A stretch of 64,000 nucleotides of DNA from Flavobacterium sp. BFFFF1 (GTDB taxonomy: Bacteria; Bacteroidota; Bacteroidia; Flavobacteriales; Flavobacteriaceae). The position numbers and the translations under genes are program-made. Location: contig NZ_NKJE01000004.1 in NCBI RefSeq assembly GCF_002256285.1, forward strand, positions 149,745-213,744. The letters run 5' to 3'. A model generated the notes under the pieces. That model was given only the letters and a program-made list of their open reading frames with translations, searched no databases and was not told the origin of the DNA. Of this stretch, positions 26,314 to 34,651 are shown piece after piece. The stretch's first letter is position 1. Each line of letters begins with the position of its first letter.

Positions 26314-26582
26314 TTGGTTACAAAGTCCAAAGTCCAAAGTCCAAAGTCACAAAGTCACAAAGTAACTGGGTAACGAAGCGACGAAGCGACGGAATGATAG
26401 TCCATCGGTTATTAATTGGTTTCGACAGGAAGTACTGGTGGACGTTAATGACAAACGAGCCGCCGCACTCTTGCAGCGTAACATATATCGTGGTTGAAAA
26501 CAGTTTTCGCGTGAAGAATATCGAATCCTAATTTTTCATAACTTCGCGTGACAACAACAAAAAATAACCTCAACCTCCGCGC
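26314..26582. repeat. Spacer with tandem CCAAAGT words
   Basis: Divergent spacer before the VOC gene. 26321-26358 holds tandem CCAAAGT then CACAAAGT units. 26372-26392 holds AACGAAGCGACGAAGCGACGG. No gene or clear promoter is seen in the remaining ~190 nt. Confidence 0.55.
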
Positions 26583-26951
26583 ATGGAACATCATATCAAA
26601 TCACTACGTCCATTTATTGGGGCGAAAGACTTTGCATTATCAAGGCAATTTTATACCGAATTGGGTTTTGAAGAGGTATCACTCGGCCCGAATATGTCGG
26701 TTTTTAAATCAGGTGACTTTGCTTTCTATCTTCAGGACTACTACATAAAAGACTGGATTGACAACAGCATGATTTTTCTCGAAGTGGATGATACGGAACG
26801 TTATTGGAACATGCTTTCGGCTTTGAATTTACCTTCAAAATATGATGGCGTTAAGCTGATTCCAATACGCAACGAACACTGGGGAAGGGAATGTTTCCTG
26901 CACGACCCTTCAGGAATCTTGTGGCATTTTGGGGAATTTTATTCTTTGTAA
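26583..26951 (+). CDS. VOC-superfamily (glyoxalase/bleomycin-resistance fold) protein
   Basis: 122 aa with two beta-alpha-beta-beta-beta halves. It begins MEHHIKSLRPFIGAKDFALSRQFYTELGFEEV, the typical first VOC half, and ends CFLHDPSGILWHFGEF, where the DPSG and the following His/Glu pattern match the second metal-site half. Substrate unknown. Single gene, opposite in direction to the FGE-like gene. Confidence 0.85.
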   Translation: MEHHIKSLRPFIGAKDFALSRQFYTELGFEEVSLGPNMSVFKSGDFAFYLQDYYIKDWIDNSMIFLEVDDTERYWNMLSALNLPSKYDGVKLIPIRNEHWGRECFLHDPSGILWHFGEFYSL

Positions 26952-27047
26952 TCGCTTAACTTAAGCCTACACCCGTCTCTTTTTACAACAAAACCTTCAT
27001 CACCTCAGAAAGAATAGGATTTTTAGTGTGTTTTTATATGAACATAG

Positions 27048-27055
27048 TATATTTG
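27048..27055 (+). promoter_or_regulatory. -7 box of the acyltransferase gene
   Basis: TATATTTG fits TAnnTTTG; the ATG is at 27146, giving a leader of about 85 nt. Confidence 0.5.
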
Positions 27056-27145
27056 AAATTCCCTTTCGTCAGGCAATCTGTAGAAATAAAACTATATTTT
27101 TCGGATTCGCTTCAGTAACCAAAAAAAATTGAGCGGCATAAAAAC

Positions 27146-28210
27146 ATGAGGATTGAACAACTAACTTTTTTTCGATTTCTAGCCGCTATCTGGGTAGTAA
27201 TTTTTCACTTTGGCCGTGACGTATTCCCTTTTAATCTTCCTTATTTCAATAACTTTTTTAAACAAGGTGACATCGGGGTGAGTTTTTTCTTTTTCCTTTC
27301 AGGGTTTGTAATGATAATTGCGTACCAATATAAAAACAAGGTCTCGTTTGTAGATTATATGCGAAACAGATTTGCCAGGATCTACCCTGTTTTTTTGCTG
27401 GCTGCAATGTTAATCCTGCTCAATAAAATCATTCAGCAGGAAGGCCATATGAATTTAAAGGGGCTATTACTGAATTTAAGCATGCTCCAGGCGTGGATTC
27501 CCGGATATCAGCTGACTTATAATATCGCTTCCTGGACATTATCTGTTGAATTATTTTTCTACCTGATTTTCCCTTTTCTTTTCAACCGTTTCTATACAAA
27601 GCGCGCCGCTGGATTAAGTCAGGTCTTCATAGCAATTGCTGCAGTCTGGGTGATAACCCAATTGGTACTGATTCTATTTAAACCCGGGCTGTTATTAAAT
27701 TTAAAAGGATTGCCTCATCTATACGATACCCTGCGTTTCTTTCCTTTAATGCACCTGAACCAATTCCTGGTCGGCAACATGGTTGGGTTATTGTTTATCA
27801 GGAGACACGCCAGCAATGGAAGAAACTATGACCTCCCCATAATATTGATACTGACACTAACATTTATTGCAGTCCAATTGAATAAGGACATTAATCTATT
27901 CGGCGGCCTAGTATTAATTTTCTTTGCGCCTTTGGTATATCTTATCGCCGCCAACAATGGAATCATAACTAAAATCGTGCGCGGCAGACTGCCGGTGTTC
28001 CTTGGCGAAATCAGTTACGGAATTTACATACTGCAATTTCCGTTATATTACTTCACTAAATACTGGCTGTTTTATATGGACGTTAAAAATAACACAGTAA
28101 TCTTTTTTGCCACCTTGTTCATTTTAATCGTTTTTTCATCTGCGAGCTATGTGCTGTTTGAAAAGCCGGTCAGGGATTTTTTAAAGAAAAAAAAGTTAAA
28201 GGCTCATTAG
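27146..28210 (+). CDS. Membrane acyltransferase 3 family (OafA/YrhL type)
   Basis: 354-aa polytopic membrane protein with about 10 helices. The first segment has the family's R-x10-H pattern (RFLAAIWVVIFHFGRDVF), followed by GDIGVSFFFFLSGFVMIIAY and RNRFARIYPVFLL. The C-terminal helices include GEISYGIYILQFPLYY and end in FEKPVRDFLKKKKLK. Such enzymes O-acetylate surface polysaccharides or lipids; the substrate cannot be told. No polysaccharide genes lie next to it. Convergent with the response regulator gene. Confidence 0.9.
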   Translation: MRIEQLTFFRFLAAIWVVIFHFGRDVFPFNLPYFNNFFKQGDIGVSFFFFLSGFVMIIAYQYKNKVSFVDYMRNRFARIYPVFLLAAMLILLNKIIQQEGHMNLKGLLLNLSMLQAWIPGYQLTYNIASWTLSVELFFYLIFPFLFNRFYTKRAAGLSQVFIAIAAVWVITQLVLILFKPGLLLNLKGLPHLYDTLRFFPLMHLNQFLVGNMVGLLFIRRHASNGRNYDLPIILILTLTFIAVQLNKDINLFGGLVLIFFAPLVYLIAANNGIITKIVRGRLPVFLGEISYGIYILQFPLYYFTKYWLFYMDVKNNTVIFFATLFILIVFSSASYVLFEKPVRDFLKKKKLKAH

Positions 28211-28216
28211 TCGTGG

Positions 28217-28248
28217 CTTTAATTGTTTAACCTCTGTTTAAATTAAAG
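28217..28248. terminator. Weak bidirectional hairpin between convergent genes
   Basis: CTTTAATT pairs with AATTAAAG across about 16 nt. AT-only stem; possible weak terminator for both neighbours. Confidence 0.3.
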
Positions 28249-28258
28249 AACAAAACGC

Positions 28259-28903
28259 CTAAATAAGCTTGTTGTTTTTTGCCTTCTCGACCGCTTCGAG
28301 CTTATTATGCACCTGCAGTTTGGTGTAAATATTTTCGATATGCTTTCTAACGGTGCTCGGCGATAAAATCAGGTTGTCGGCAATATTGTTGTAATTGAGG
28401 CCTTTGCTCAGTTGCTCCAGTACTTCGATTTCGCGTTGGGAAAGTTTTATTTCGTCGGCATTCTCTTTTTCAAAATGGTTAGGGTCTCGAAGCAATTTCA
28501 AGGTTTTAAATGCAATGGACGGATGCATCGCCGCGCCACCATTCATGGTTTCAATAATGCCCTGGTAAAGGTCTCTGGGATTGATTTCTTTCAGCAGGTA
28601 GCCATCGGCGCCCGCTTTAATAGCATTGAAAATGTTCTCATCGTTGTCAAAAACCGTCAGCATGATGATGCGGATGTGTGGATATTTTGATTTGATAATA
28701 TTGGTGGCCTCGATACCGTTCATTTCCGGCATCTCGATATCCATCAGGATCAGGTCGATGTTCCGATTGTTTTGGAGCTTATCCAACAAATCCCGTCCAT
28801 CACAGGCGGTACACCGAACCGCGAAGTCTTCAAAAAAAGACAATTTCTCCTGGACCGTCCGGATCAGGAATGAATTGTCGTCGGCTATCGCTATCTTAAT
28901 CAT
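28259..28903 (-). CDS. LuxR/NarL-family response regulator RR1
   Basis: 214 aa. Receiver domain with acidic pair ADDN, phospho-Asp in LILMDIEMPEMNG (about residue 55), and Lys in KAGADGYLLKE. C-terminal LuxR HTH: LSQREIEVLEQLSKGLNYNNIA, with recognition helix TVRKHIENIYTKLQVHNK. Its ATG overlaps the stop of the histidine kinase HK1 by 4 nt (ATGA), so they form a translationally coupled pair. RR2 (32052-32699) is nearly identical in the recognition helix. Confidence 0.94.
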   Translation of the reverse strand: MIKIAIADDNSFLIRTVQEKLSFFEDFAVRCTACDGRDLLDKLQNNRNIDLILMDIEMPEMNGIEATNIIKSKYPHIRIIMLTVFDNDENIFNAIKAGADGYLLKEINPRDLYQGIIETMNGGAAMHPSIAFKTLKLLRDPNHFEKENADEIKLSQREIEVLEQLSKGLNYNNIADNLILSPSTVRKHIENIYTKLQVHNKLEAVEKAKNNKLI

Positions 28904-30846
28904 CTCTTCGTATTTAAAAGTGCTTTTTGAATATTGATACTAACTGTAGTTCCGGAACCCGGCGCCGAGTTAATATCAAAGACGCCTCCTATGCTCCGGA
29001 TGCGTTTCTTCATATTGTGCAACCCGTTGCCGTTAAGGACAGTATCCTGATTAAACCCAAGCCCGTCGTCAATCGCTTCAATGCGAATTTCGTCCCCCTT
29101 GTCATAAATATGAACTCCTATCCGGATCGCGTTGGCATATTTTACAGCGTTGTTTACAGCTTCCTGTATGGTCCTGTAAATATTCATTCCGGCGACAGAC
29201 GAAAAGCTTAAATCGCTTAAGCCTTCATCGATATCAAAGCCAAATGCTATGCTTTCTTTCGCAGTCTTTGCCTTTTCTATAAAGTTCATGATGCGCATTC
29301 GCAAATCCTCGAAACTGATTGCCTCACTGTTCATTGCCCAAATGGTGTCCCGCAGTTCTATAATGGTAGACTGTGTGAAATCGCTGATGTTATCAAGCTT
29401 TCCGTTAAGTTTTGAATCTTTTAGGTCAAAGGCATATTTTAAATTATCGACCGAAGAGATGATGAATGTCAGCTGTGCACCAATATTGTCGTGCAAATCA
29501 CGAGAAATGCTCAGCCGCTGTTCCTGCAATTTGTTTTGCGTTTCGATTTTAGCAATCGCAGTTTCGAGACGGAATTCCTGTTCCTGCTGTTTGTTCCTCA
29601 GTTTCTGCTGCCGGTAAATCATCAAAGCGGCCACGATGGTGGTGAGCACCAAAAAACCGAGAATGAGCAGCCAAAGGTTTCGCTGCCTCGCCTCAATTTC
29701 CTTTTTAAGCAGCAATTTCTCTTTTTTCTCTGTTTGGTATTTGGCATCAAGTTCAAAGATCGCTTTCGTTTTTTCCTTGACAAACAGGCTGTCTTTGCCC
29801 ATCGCGTAGAGGTTTGAAAATTTATATGCCTTTTCAAAATTTCCCAGCTTAGCATACGCTTTGGAGAGGTTCTCGTTTGCTGCATTAATTAGCAATTCCG
29901 CGTCCGACTTCATCGCGTTGGCTTTTGCTTTTTCTGATACCGCAATACTCTCATTGTATTTTTTCTGTTTGATTAGGCAAAGTGCATAACCGTTTCCGCC
30001 GTTTGCTGCCTCGTACCAATTTTCGAATTTGATATGCTGCGCGATGGATTGATGGTAATATTTTTCTGCTGAGGCGAATTGATGAAGGCTGTCATAAACC
30101 ACCGCGATGTTGACTAATGGATAGGGGATATACCGGTCATAACCCAGTTTACGATAGCCTTTTGTAGCCATCTCGGAATACTTCAGCGACTCCTTATATT
30201 GCTTAAAATTAATCAGGATTGAACCCAGATTCCCGGAGGAAACCGTGATCCCGAATGCATCCTTCGCCTTCGAATAATACGCATAAGCCTTCCTGTAATA
30301 GGCGAGGGCCTTCGGATAGTCAAGGTGCGTTTTGTAAACAATCCCGATGTTGGTGTAGGTCATTCCCTGTTTCGCGATATCATTCTTTTTGTCGTAGTAG
30401 TATAACGCCTTGAAATAATTGTTCAGCGCTTCTTCGAAGTCGCCTTTTGTATCATATACGATGCCAATATTATTGTAAGTGTCAGCGATTCCCAGAGAAT
30501 CCTTGATGGCGACCCTAACCTTTAAGGCTTTTCTGTGGTAACTGAGTGCCGAATCGAGTACCAGCTTGTATTGAAATGTATTTGCAATGGTGTTGTAAGC
30601 GAGCGCCAGACAGGAATCACTCTTAATACCCTTCGCGGCAAGTAGTGCCTGTTTTCCGTAGGATAATGATTTCTCAAGATCGCTGCTGCTGTATTCATCT
30701 GAAAGGTAACACAACGTCTTAAATTTCTTAGCCCCATGCTGTGTCCTGACAAGTGCTTTCAGGCTGTCGATTTTTGAATTGGGGTTTACCTGTCCGACCA
30801 TCCATGAGGCTGTAAGGAGCAGCAGCATGGTTGTAAGTTGCCTCAT
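28900..30846 (-). CDS. TPR-sensor histidine kinase HK1
   Basis: 648 aa. Signal peptide (1-19); periplasmic TPR array (about 25-380; units such as ADTYNNIGIVYDTKGDFEEALNNYFKALYYY); one membrane helix (about 389-409, LLILGFLVLTTIVAALMIY); coiled coil; HisKA_3 phospho-acceptor RDLHDNIGAQLTFIISSVDN (His about 447); HATPase with NNAVKYA, DDGLGF and GNGLHNMKKR. It presumably phosphorylates RR1. HK2 and HK3 share the architecture and an almost identical phospho-acceptor block. The TPRs suggest sensing through protein partners, not small ligands. Confidence 0.92.
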   Translation of the reverse strand: MRQLTTMLLLLTASWMVGQVNPNSKIDSLKALVRTQHGAKKFKTLCYLSDEYSSSDLEKSLSYGKQALLAAKGIKSDSCLALAYNTIANTFQYKLVLDSALSYHRKALKVRVAIKDSLGIADTYNNIGIVYDTKGDFEEALNNYFKALYYYDKKNDIAKQGMTYTNIGIVYKTHLDYPKALAYYRKAYAYYSKAKDAFGITVSSGNLGSILINFKQYKESLKYSEMATKGYRKLGYDRYIPYPLVNIAVVYDSLHQFASAEKYYHQSIAQHIKFENWYEAANGGNGYALCLIKQKKYNESIAVSEKAKANAMKSDAELLINAANENLSKAYAKLGNFEKAYKFSNLYAMGKDSLFVKEKTKAIFELDAKYQTEKKEKLLLKKEIEARQRNLWLLILGFLVLTTIVAALMIYRQQKLRNKQQEQEFRLETAIAKIETQNKLQEQRLSISRDLHDNIGAQLTFIISSVDNLKYAFDLKDSKLNGKLDNISDFTQSTIIELRDTIWAMNSEAISFEDLRMRIMNFIEKAKTAKESIAFGFDIDEGLSDLSFSSVAGMNIYRTIQEAVNNAVKYANAIRIGVHIYDKGDEIRIEAIDDGLGFNQDTVLNGNGLHNMKKRIRSIGGVFDINSAPGSGTTVSINIQKALLNTKR

Positions 30847-30906
30847 CGTAACTGTTTTGGTTTTCCTATAAAAGTAGTTAAAAAACTGTTAAAATATACA
30901 AAACAC

Positions 30907-31191
30907 TTATTCAAGCAAATTGTTTTCGGATAGTTTTTCGAGCAATTGGTATTGGAGCGACAAAATTTCGGCTCCGATATGGGCTCCTGACACACTTAAC
31001 GTTTCCCGCAGTTCATCAGCCATTTCAATTCTGCTTTGCTGTTCATTCTGGCTTTTCAACAAGGTTACAATAATTGACTCATAGGCCGCCGTTTGAAGCC
31101 GATGGGTCCTTTTGGCTTTGTAGGAATTGATAATTAAAATTCCGATGAACAGGATGTTCAATATTAATAATGCAATTAGGAAAGGGGTCAT
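30907..31191 (-). CDS. Small membrane/coiled-coil protein upstream of HK1 (family member 1)
   Basis: 94 aa from ATG 31191 (MTPFLIALLILN). One N-terminal membrane helix (about 3-22), then a charged helical, probably cytoplasmic tail: ESIIVTLLKSQNEQQ, EMADELRETL, IGAEILSLQYQLLEKLSENNLLE. The same order and spacing occur in the 99-aa protein at 36728-37027, also directly upstream of a TPR kinase. The pair is not a family I know. I infer a partner of the kinase, for example a membrane scaffold or inhibitor. 60 nt before HK1; a terminator-like hairpin precedes the gene. Confidence 0.75.
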   Translation of the reverse strand: MTPFLIALLILNILFIGILIINSYKAKRTHRLQTAAYESIIVTLLKSQNEQQSRIEMADELRETLSVSGAHIGAEILSLQYQLLEKLSENNLLE

Positions 31192-31214
31192 AAGCACATA
31201 AAGAAATAAAAAAT

Positions 31215-31254
31215 GTCCCTTCCAAACCGGTGTAGGTTTCCGCCTGGAAAGGAC
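31215..31254 (-). terminator. Terminator or attenuator between lipoprotein and small membrane gene
   Basis: GTCCCTTCCA (31215-31224) pairs with TGGAAAGGAC (31245-31254) with one mismatch; on the minus strand a T-run follows. It ends the lipoprotein transcript and sits 23 nt upstream of the next ATG (31191), so partial read-through may set kinase operon expression. Confidence 0.6.
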
Positions 31255-31321
31255 AAAATCACACAAAACAAGTACGTTAGGCAGTTACCGCCATGAAATG
31301 CAGCATTTTGCCAGCTATATT

Positions 31322-31846
31322 TTAGTTGAATTCAAGATTAAAAGCACCGTTCGTAATTTCTTTGGTGTCGTTAGCATTGTTTTGATTGGTTCCGGTGAAA
31401 CGGAATGTTCCCACAATTTTAGTATCTGTAAGTTCCGAAATTGTGATGGATCCTTTTACCGCACCGCCTTCCGTAGGGGCTACATACGTTGGCGAACCCT
31501 GTGGATTTTGCATATCAAGATCTACATAAGTCCCAACGATTGCAATTAAGTTGTCACCGCCAATGTCATAAGTTCCGGCTGCTGAAACGCCGTTTAAGAT
31601 GAGGCTGATGGTCTTGCCGGAAGCATTTGCGCCAAGTAAAGTGATGGTCGTCGTTCCGCCTGCGCTCACGCGTTCTGCCTGCGTGGCCGCCGCTATTGAA
31701 GTGAAGCCTGATCCGGCAATACTCGCCGTAATCGTTCCTGCTGATGCTGTTGCACCTCCGCCCCCGTCGCTGTCGCTGCTGCAGGAAAACGCAATGAACA
31801 TTACTGTAAAAAGGGCGATTTTCGAGATCATTTTTAGTGTTTTCAT
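31322..31846 (-). CDS. DUF6252-like lipoprotein 1
   Basis: 174 aa. Signal peptide ending in the lipobox FIAFSC, then a spacer SSDSDGGGG that would keep it at the membrane surface. The mature beta-rich domain has TITLLGANASGKTISLILNGVSAAGTYDIGG and ends KIVGTFRFTG...ITNGAFNLEFN, the pattern of the DUF6252 lipoproteins. It is homologous to the lipoprotein at 41010-41522. The shared 20-bp inverted repeat lies 58 nt before its start. Role unknown; likely an envelope output of the signalling system. Confidence 0.85.
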   Translation of the reverse strand: MKTLKMISKIALFTVMFIAFSCSSDSDGGGGATASAGTITASIAGSGFTSIAAATQAERVSAGGTTTITLLGANASGKTISLILNGVSAAGTYDIGGDNLIAIVGTYVDLDMQNPQGSPTYVAPTEGGAVKGSITISELTDTKIVGTFRFTGTNQNNANDTKEITNGAFNLEFN

Positions 31847-31904
31847 GATAGTAGATTTTTTTGTTAGTTATACTCCAAAATTGCAATTATCATGAAAGCC
31901 ATTC

Positions 31905-31924
31905 AATAAGGCATTTGCCGTATT
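31905..31924 (-). promoter_or_regulatory. Shared operator, copy 2 (lipoprotein 1 / HK1 region)
   Basis: AATAAG-GCATTTGC-CGTATT, one mismatch to AATACG-N8-CGTATT. It lies 58 nt upstream of the lipoprotein start at 31846. Confidence 0.6.
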
Positions 31925-31929
31925 TTGAA

Positions 31930-32051
31930 AGAGTTAAAAAGTTCGGAAGATCGGAAGATCGGAAGTACGAAACGTAAAAACTACTCGGTAGTGAATACTC
32001 AATCCTTCTTCTTACGAACTTCAAATCATACGAACTCCCCATCTTCCGATC
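31930..32051. repeat. GGAAGATC tandem words with inverted partner
   Basis: GTTCGGAAGATCGGAAGATC and GGAAG near 31937-31965. The inverse ATCTTCCGATCTT lies next to the RR2 stop (about 32041-32053). Confidence 0.55.
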
Positions 32052-32699
32052 TTAAATAAGGTTATTGTTTTTTGCTTTTTGAATCGCCTCAAGCTTGTTG
32101 TGTACCTGCAGTTTCGCATAGATGTTTTCGACGTGCTTGCGCACCGTCCCCAAAGACAAGATCAGGTTGTCTGCAATATTATTGTATTTCAGGCCTTTGC
32201 TCAGCTGTTCCAGGACTTCGATTTCCCTTGTGGTAAGCCTGATGTCCTCGTCGTTTCCTTTGGTATCAAACGCCATCGGGTTGCGGAACAATTTCAAAGT
32301 CTTCAACGCGATGGACGGCGTCATTGTTGCACCGCCGTTAAGCGTCTCAACGATACCCTGATTTAAGTCATTGGGAGCGACATCTTTTAAGAGATAGCCA
32401 TCGGCGCCGGCTTTGATGGATTTAAAAATATTCTCGTCATTGTCAAAAATCGTCAGCATGATAATTTTGATATGCGGGTATTTATTTTTCACGATTTCAG
32501 TCGCTTCAATCCCGTTCATTTTGGGCATTTCAATATCCATCAATATCAGGTCGATATTGTGATTTTTCTCGAGCTTTTCCAATAACTCAATCCCGTTGAC
32601 AGCGGTATAACGGCACGAAAGGTCTTCAAAAAAGGACAGCTTCTCAGCGATGGCTTTCTGTAGGAAAATATTATCGTCTACAATTACAATTTTGACCAT
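32052..32699 (-). CDS. LuxR/NarL-family response regulator RR2
   Basis: 215 aa. Receiver with IVDDN, phospho-Asp in LILMDIEMPKMNG and KAGADGYLLKD; LuxR HTH with LTTREIEVLEQLSKGLKYNNIA and recognition helix TVRKHVENIYAKLQVHNK. That helix differs from RR1 in only two positions of fourteen (I/V, T/A), so both should bind the same DNA. Starts 11 nt after HK2 and ends the HK3-HK2-RR2 operon. Confidence 0.94.
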   Translation of the reverse strand: MVKIVIVDDNIFLQKAIAEKLSFFEDLSCRYTAVNGIELLEKLEKNHNIDLILMDIEMPKMNGIEATEIVKNKYPHIKIIMLTIFDNDENIFKSIKAGADGYLLKDVAPNDLNQGIVETLNGGATMTPSIALKTLKLFRNPMAFDTKGNDEDIRLTTREIEVLEQLSKGLKYNNIADNLILSLGTVRKHVENIYAKLQVHNKLEAIQKAKNNNLI

Positions 32700-32710
32700 G
32701 GTGTTTGTTT

Positions 32711-34651
32711 TTAAGTGTTTTGGTTTTTTAGTGAAATGCTGATCCTCGTTCCTTCCGAAATCTGGGTTTTAATCTCGAAAATACCGTCGACATCCTCGAT
32801 TCGTTTGCGCATGTTGTGCAGTCCGTTTCCGTGGCTGATGGTTTCAGGATCAAATCCCAGCCCGTTATCGGTTACCGTGATATGTATCCTGCTGTCTTCT
32901 GCGGAAGCGTCAATGGTTATATTCTCCGCGTCAGCATATTTGATCGCGTTATTAACTGCCTCCTGAATCGTACGGTAAATGTTCATGCCCTCGATGGAGG
33001 TGAGCGTTATCGCTGACAGTCTTTCGTCGATGTCGAATGAAAAATGGATGTCTTCTTTAGCGATTTTTGCCTTTTCAATAAAATTCAGGATCCGGACCTT
33101 CAAGTCCTCGAATGTAATCCCGGTATTGTTCATGGCCCAAATCGTATCCCGCAATTCCACAATCGTCGATTTCGTGAATTCACTAATGCTTCTCAACTTG
33201 TCGCTAAGGCGTATATTCTGGATGTCGAACCCCTGCTTGATATTGTCCACCGAAGAAATGATAAATGTGAGCTGTGCGCCAATATTGTCATGCAGGTCCC
33301 TCGAAATGCTGAGCCGCTGTTCCTGCAATTTGTTTTGGGTTTCGATTTGGGCAATCGCCGTTTTGAGCCTGAACTCCTGTTCCTGCTGTCGGTTTTTAAG
33401 TTTCTGCTGCCGGTAAATCAATACCGATACCAGAACGATGAAAAATCCCAGTACAGACATCCCAATCAACAGGATGTTTTTGCGCCGCGTTTCTGCCTGC
33501 TGCTCGAGGATTATTTTTTCCTTTTTAGCGGTTTGGTATTTTGTTTCGAGCTCCGCGGTCTGTTTCAGCATATTCAACCGCGTCAGGTGTCCATCGAGTT
33601 TTTTATAGATGTCCTGATAATAGCTCACACTGTCTGGCTGTTGGAGATAGGCGTAGGTTGGAATGAGCAACTCGATGGTGTAAAACAGGCTTTCATCTTT
33701 TTGTTCTTTGAGAAATTTTTCCTTGATTTCGTTCAATAACTTCAATGCCTCCTGGTACTTCCCGGTTTTGACGTAATTCCTTGCAATACTGATTTTAAGG
33801 TTGTCCTGGTCGGCGTCGGAGTTCACGCTTTTCTGTACTGCCGCTGATTTCTCATACAGGGCTTGTGCTTCCTTTACATTTTTTTGGCGCGCCTTCACCA
33901 GTCCCAGGTTCTGGTAAACGATCGCAATGGCTTTTTCGTTACCGGCAAGCTTGCAATTTTTAAGGCTTTTATCGAAATTGATTTTGGCTTTTACAGTATC
34001 GTTGAGCTCCATATAAGTCGTGCCGAGATTGATGTAAAACTCACAAAGCCGGTCGGTTAGCTTGTTCTTTTCTGCATAATTGATGGATTCCTTAAGATAC
34101 GCTTCCGCTTTGCGGTAGTCCCTGAGTTTAACCAGCAATAGCCCGATATTGCTTTTCGCAACGACTTTGTTTTTTTCATCGCCGGTTTTCTCGAAGTAGT
34201 TGAGCGCTTCCAAGAACGTTTTCATCGACTTCTGGTATTCGTGTTTGTCGCGGTAGATGTTCCCCAGGTTGTTGTTGATCTTCGCAACACCGGCAACGTC
34301 ATCTTTCGCTTTTCTTATGGCATAAGCGTGCAGGTAGTTTTGCTCGGAATTGTCAAGATCACCTTTGCTGTAATACACAGCGCCAATGTCGCTATACACC
34401 TGAGCCAACAGGGTCGAATCGGCTAACTTAATCGCCGCATTTTCAGCTTTCTTTCCATACGACAATGCTGAATCTACAGAAACGTTGGCATAGTACCAAG
34501 TCAGGTCAGAATATATCGATGCCGTTTTCCTTGCGCTCGGGCTGTTTTTCAAGCCGGCCTTCAGCTTTTCAATGGCTACTTTCGTATTTTGGCCATTAGC
34601 GGTTCCGAAAAGCGCCATAAAAATGAAAAAAGCAATTTCTTTCCTAAGCAT
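32711..34651 (-). CDS. TPR-sensor histidine kinase HK2
   Basis: 646 aa from ATG 34651 (MLRKEIAFFIFMAL); the TTG at 34657 is a less likely start. Signal peptide, TPR region (about 55-370), membrane helix (about 392-412, LIGMSVLGFFIVLVSVLIY), phospho-acceptor RDLHDNIGAQLTFIISSVDN (His about 454), HATPase with NNAIKYA, DNGLGFD and GNGLHNMRKR. Its first 8 nt overlap the end of HK3, so the two kinases are probably coupled in translation. Paired with RR2 by position. Confidence 0.92.
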   Translation of the reverse strand: MLRKEIAFFIFMALFGTANGQNTKVAIEKLKAGLKNSPSARKTASIYSDLTWYYANVSVDSALSYGKKAENAAIKLADSTLLAQVYSDIGAVYYSKGDLDNSEQNYLHAYAIRKAKDDVAGVAKINNNLGNIYRDKHEYQKSMKTFLEALNYFEKTGDEKNKVVAKSNIGLLLVKLRDYRKAEAYLKESINYAEKNKLTDRLCEFYINLGTTYMELNDTVKAKINFDKSLKNCKLAGNEKAIAIVYQNLGLVKARQKNVKEAQALYEKSAAVQKSVNSDADQDNLKISIARNYVKTGKYQEALKLLNEIKEKFLKEQKDESLFYTIELLIPTYAYLQQPDSVSYYQDIYKKLDGHLTRLNMLKQTAELETKYQTAKKEKIILEQQAETRRKNILLIGMSVLGFFIVLVSVLIYRQQKLKNRQQEQEFRLKTAIAQIETQNKLQEQRLSISRDLHDNIGAQLTFIISSVDNIKQGFDIQNIRLSDKLRSISEFTKSTIVELRDTIWAMNNTGITFEDLKVRILNFIEKAKIAKEDIHFSFDIDERLSAITLTSIEGMNIYRTIQEAVNNAIKYADAENITIDASAEDSRIHITVTDNGLGFDPETISHGNGLHNMRKRIEDVDGIFEIKTQISEGTRISISLKNQNT

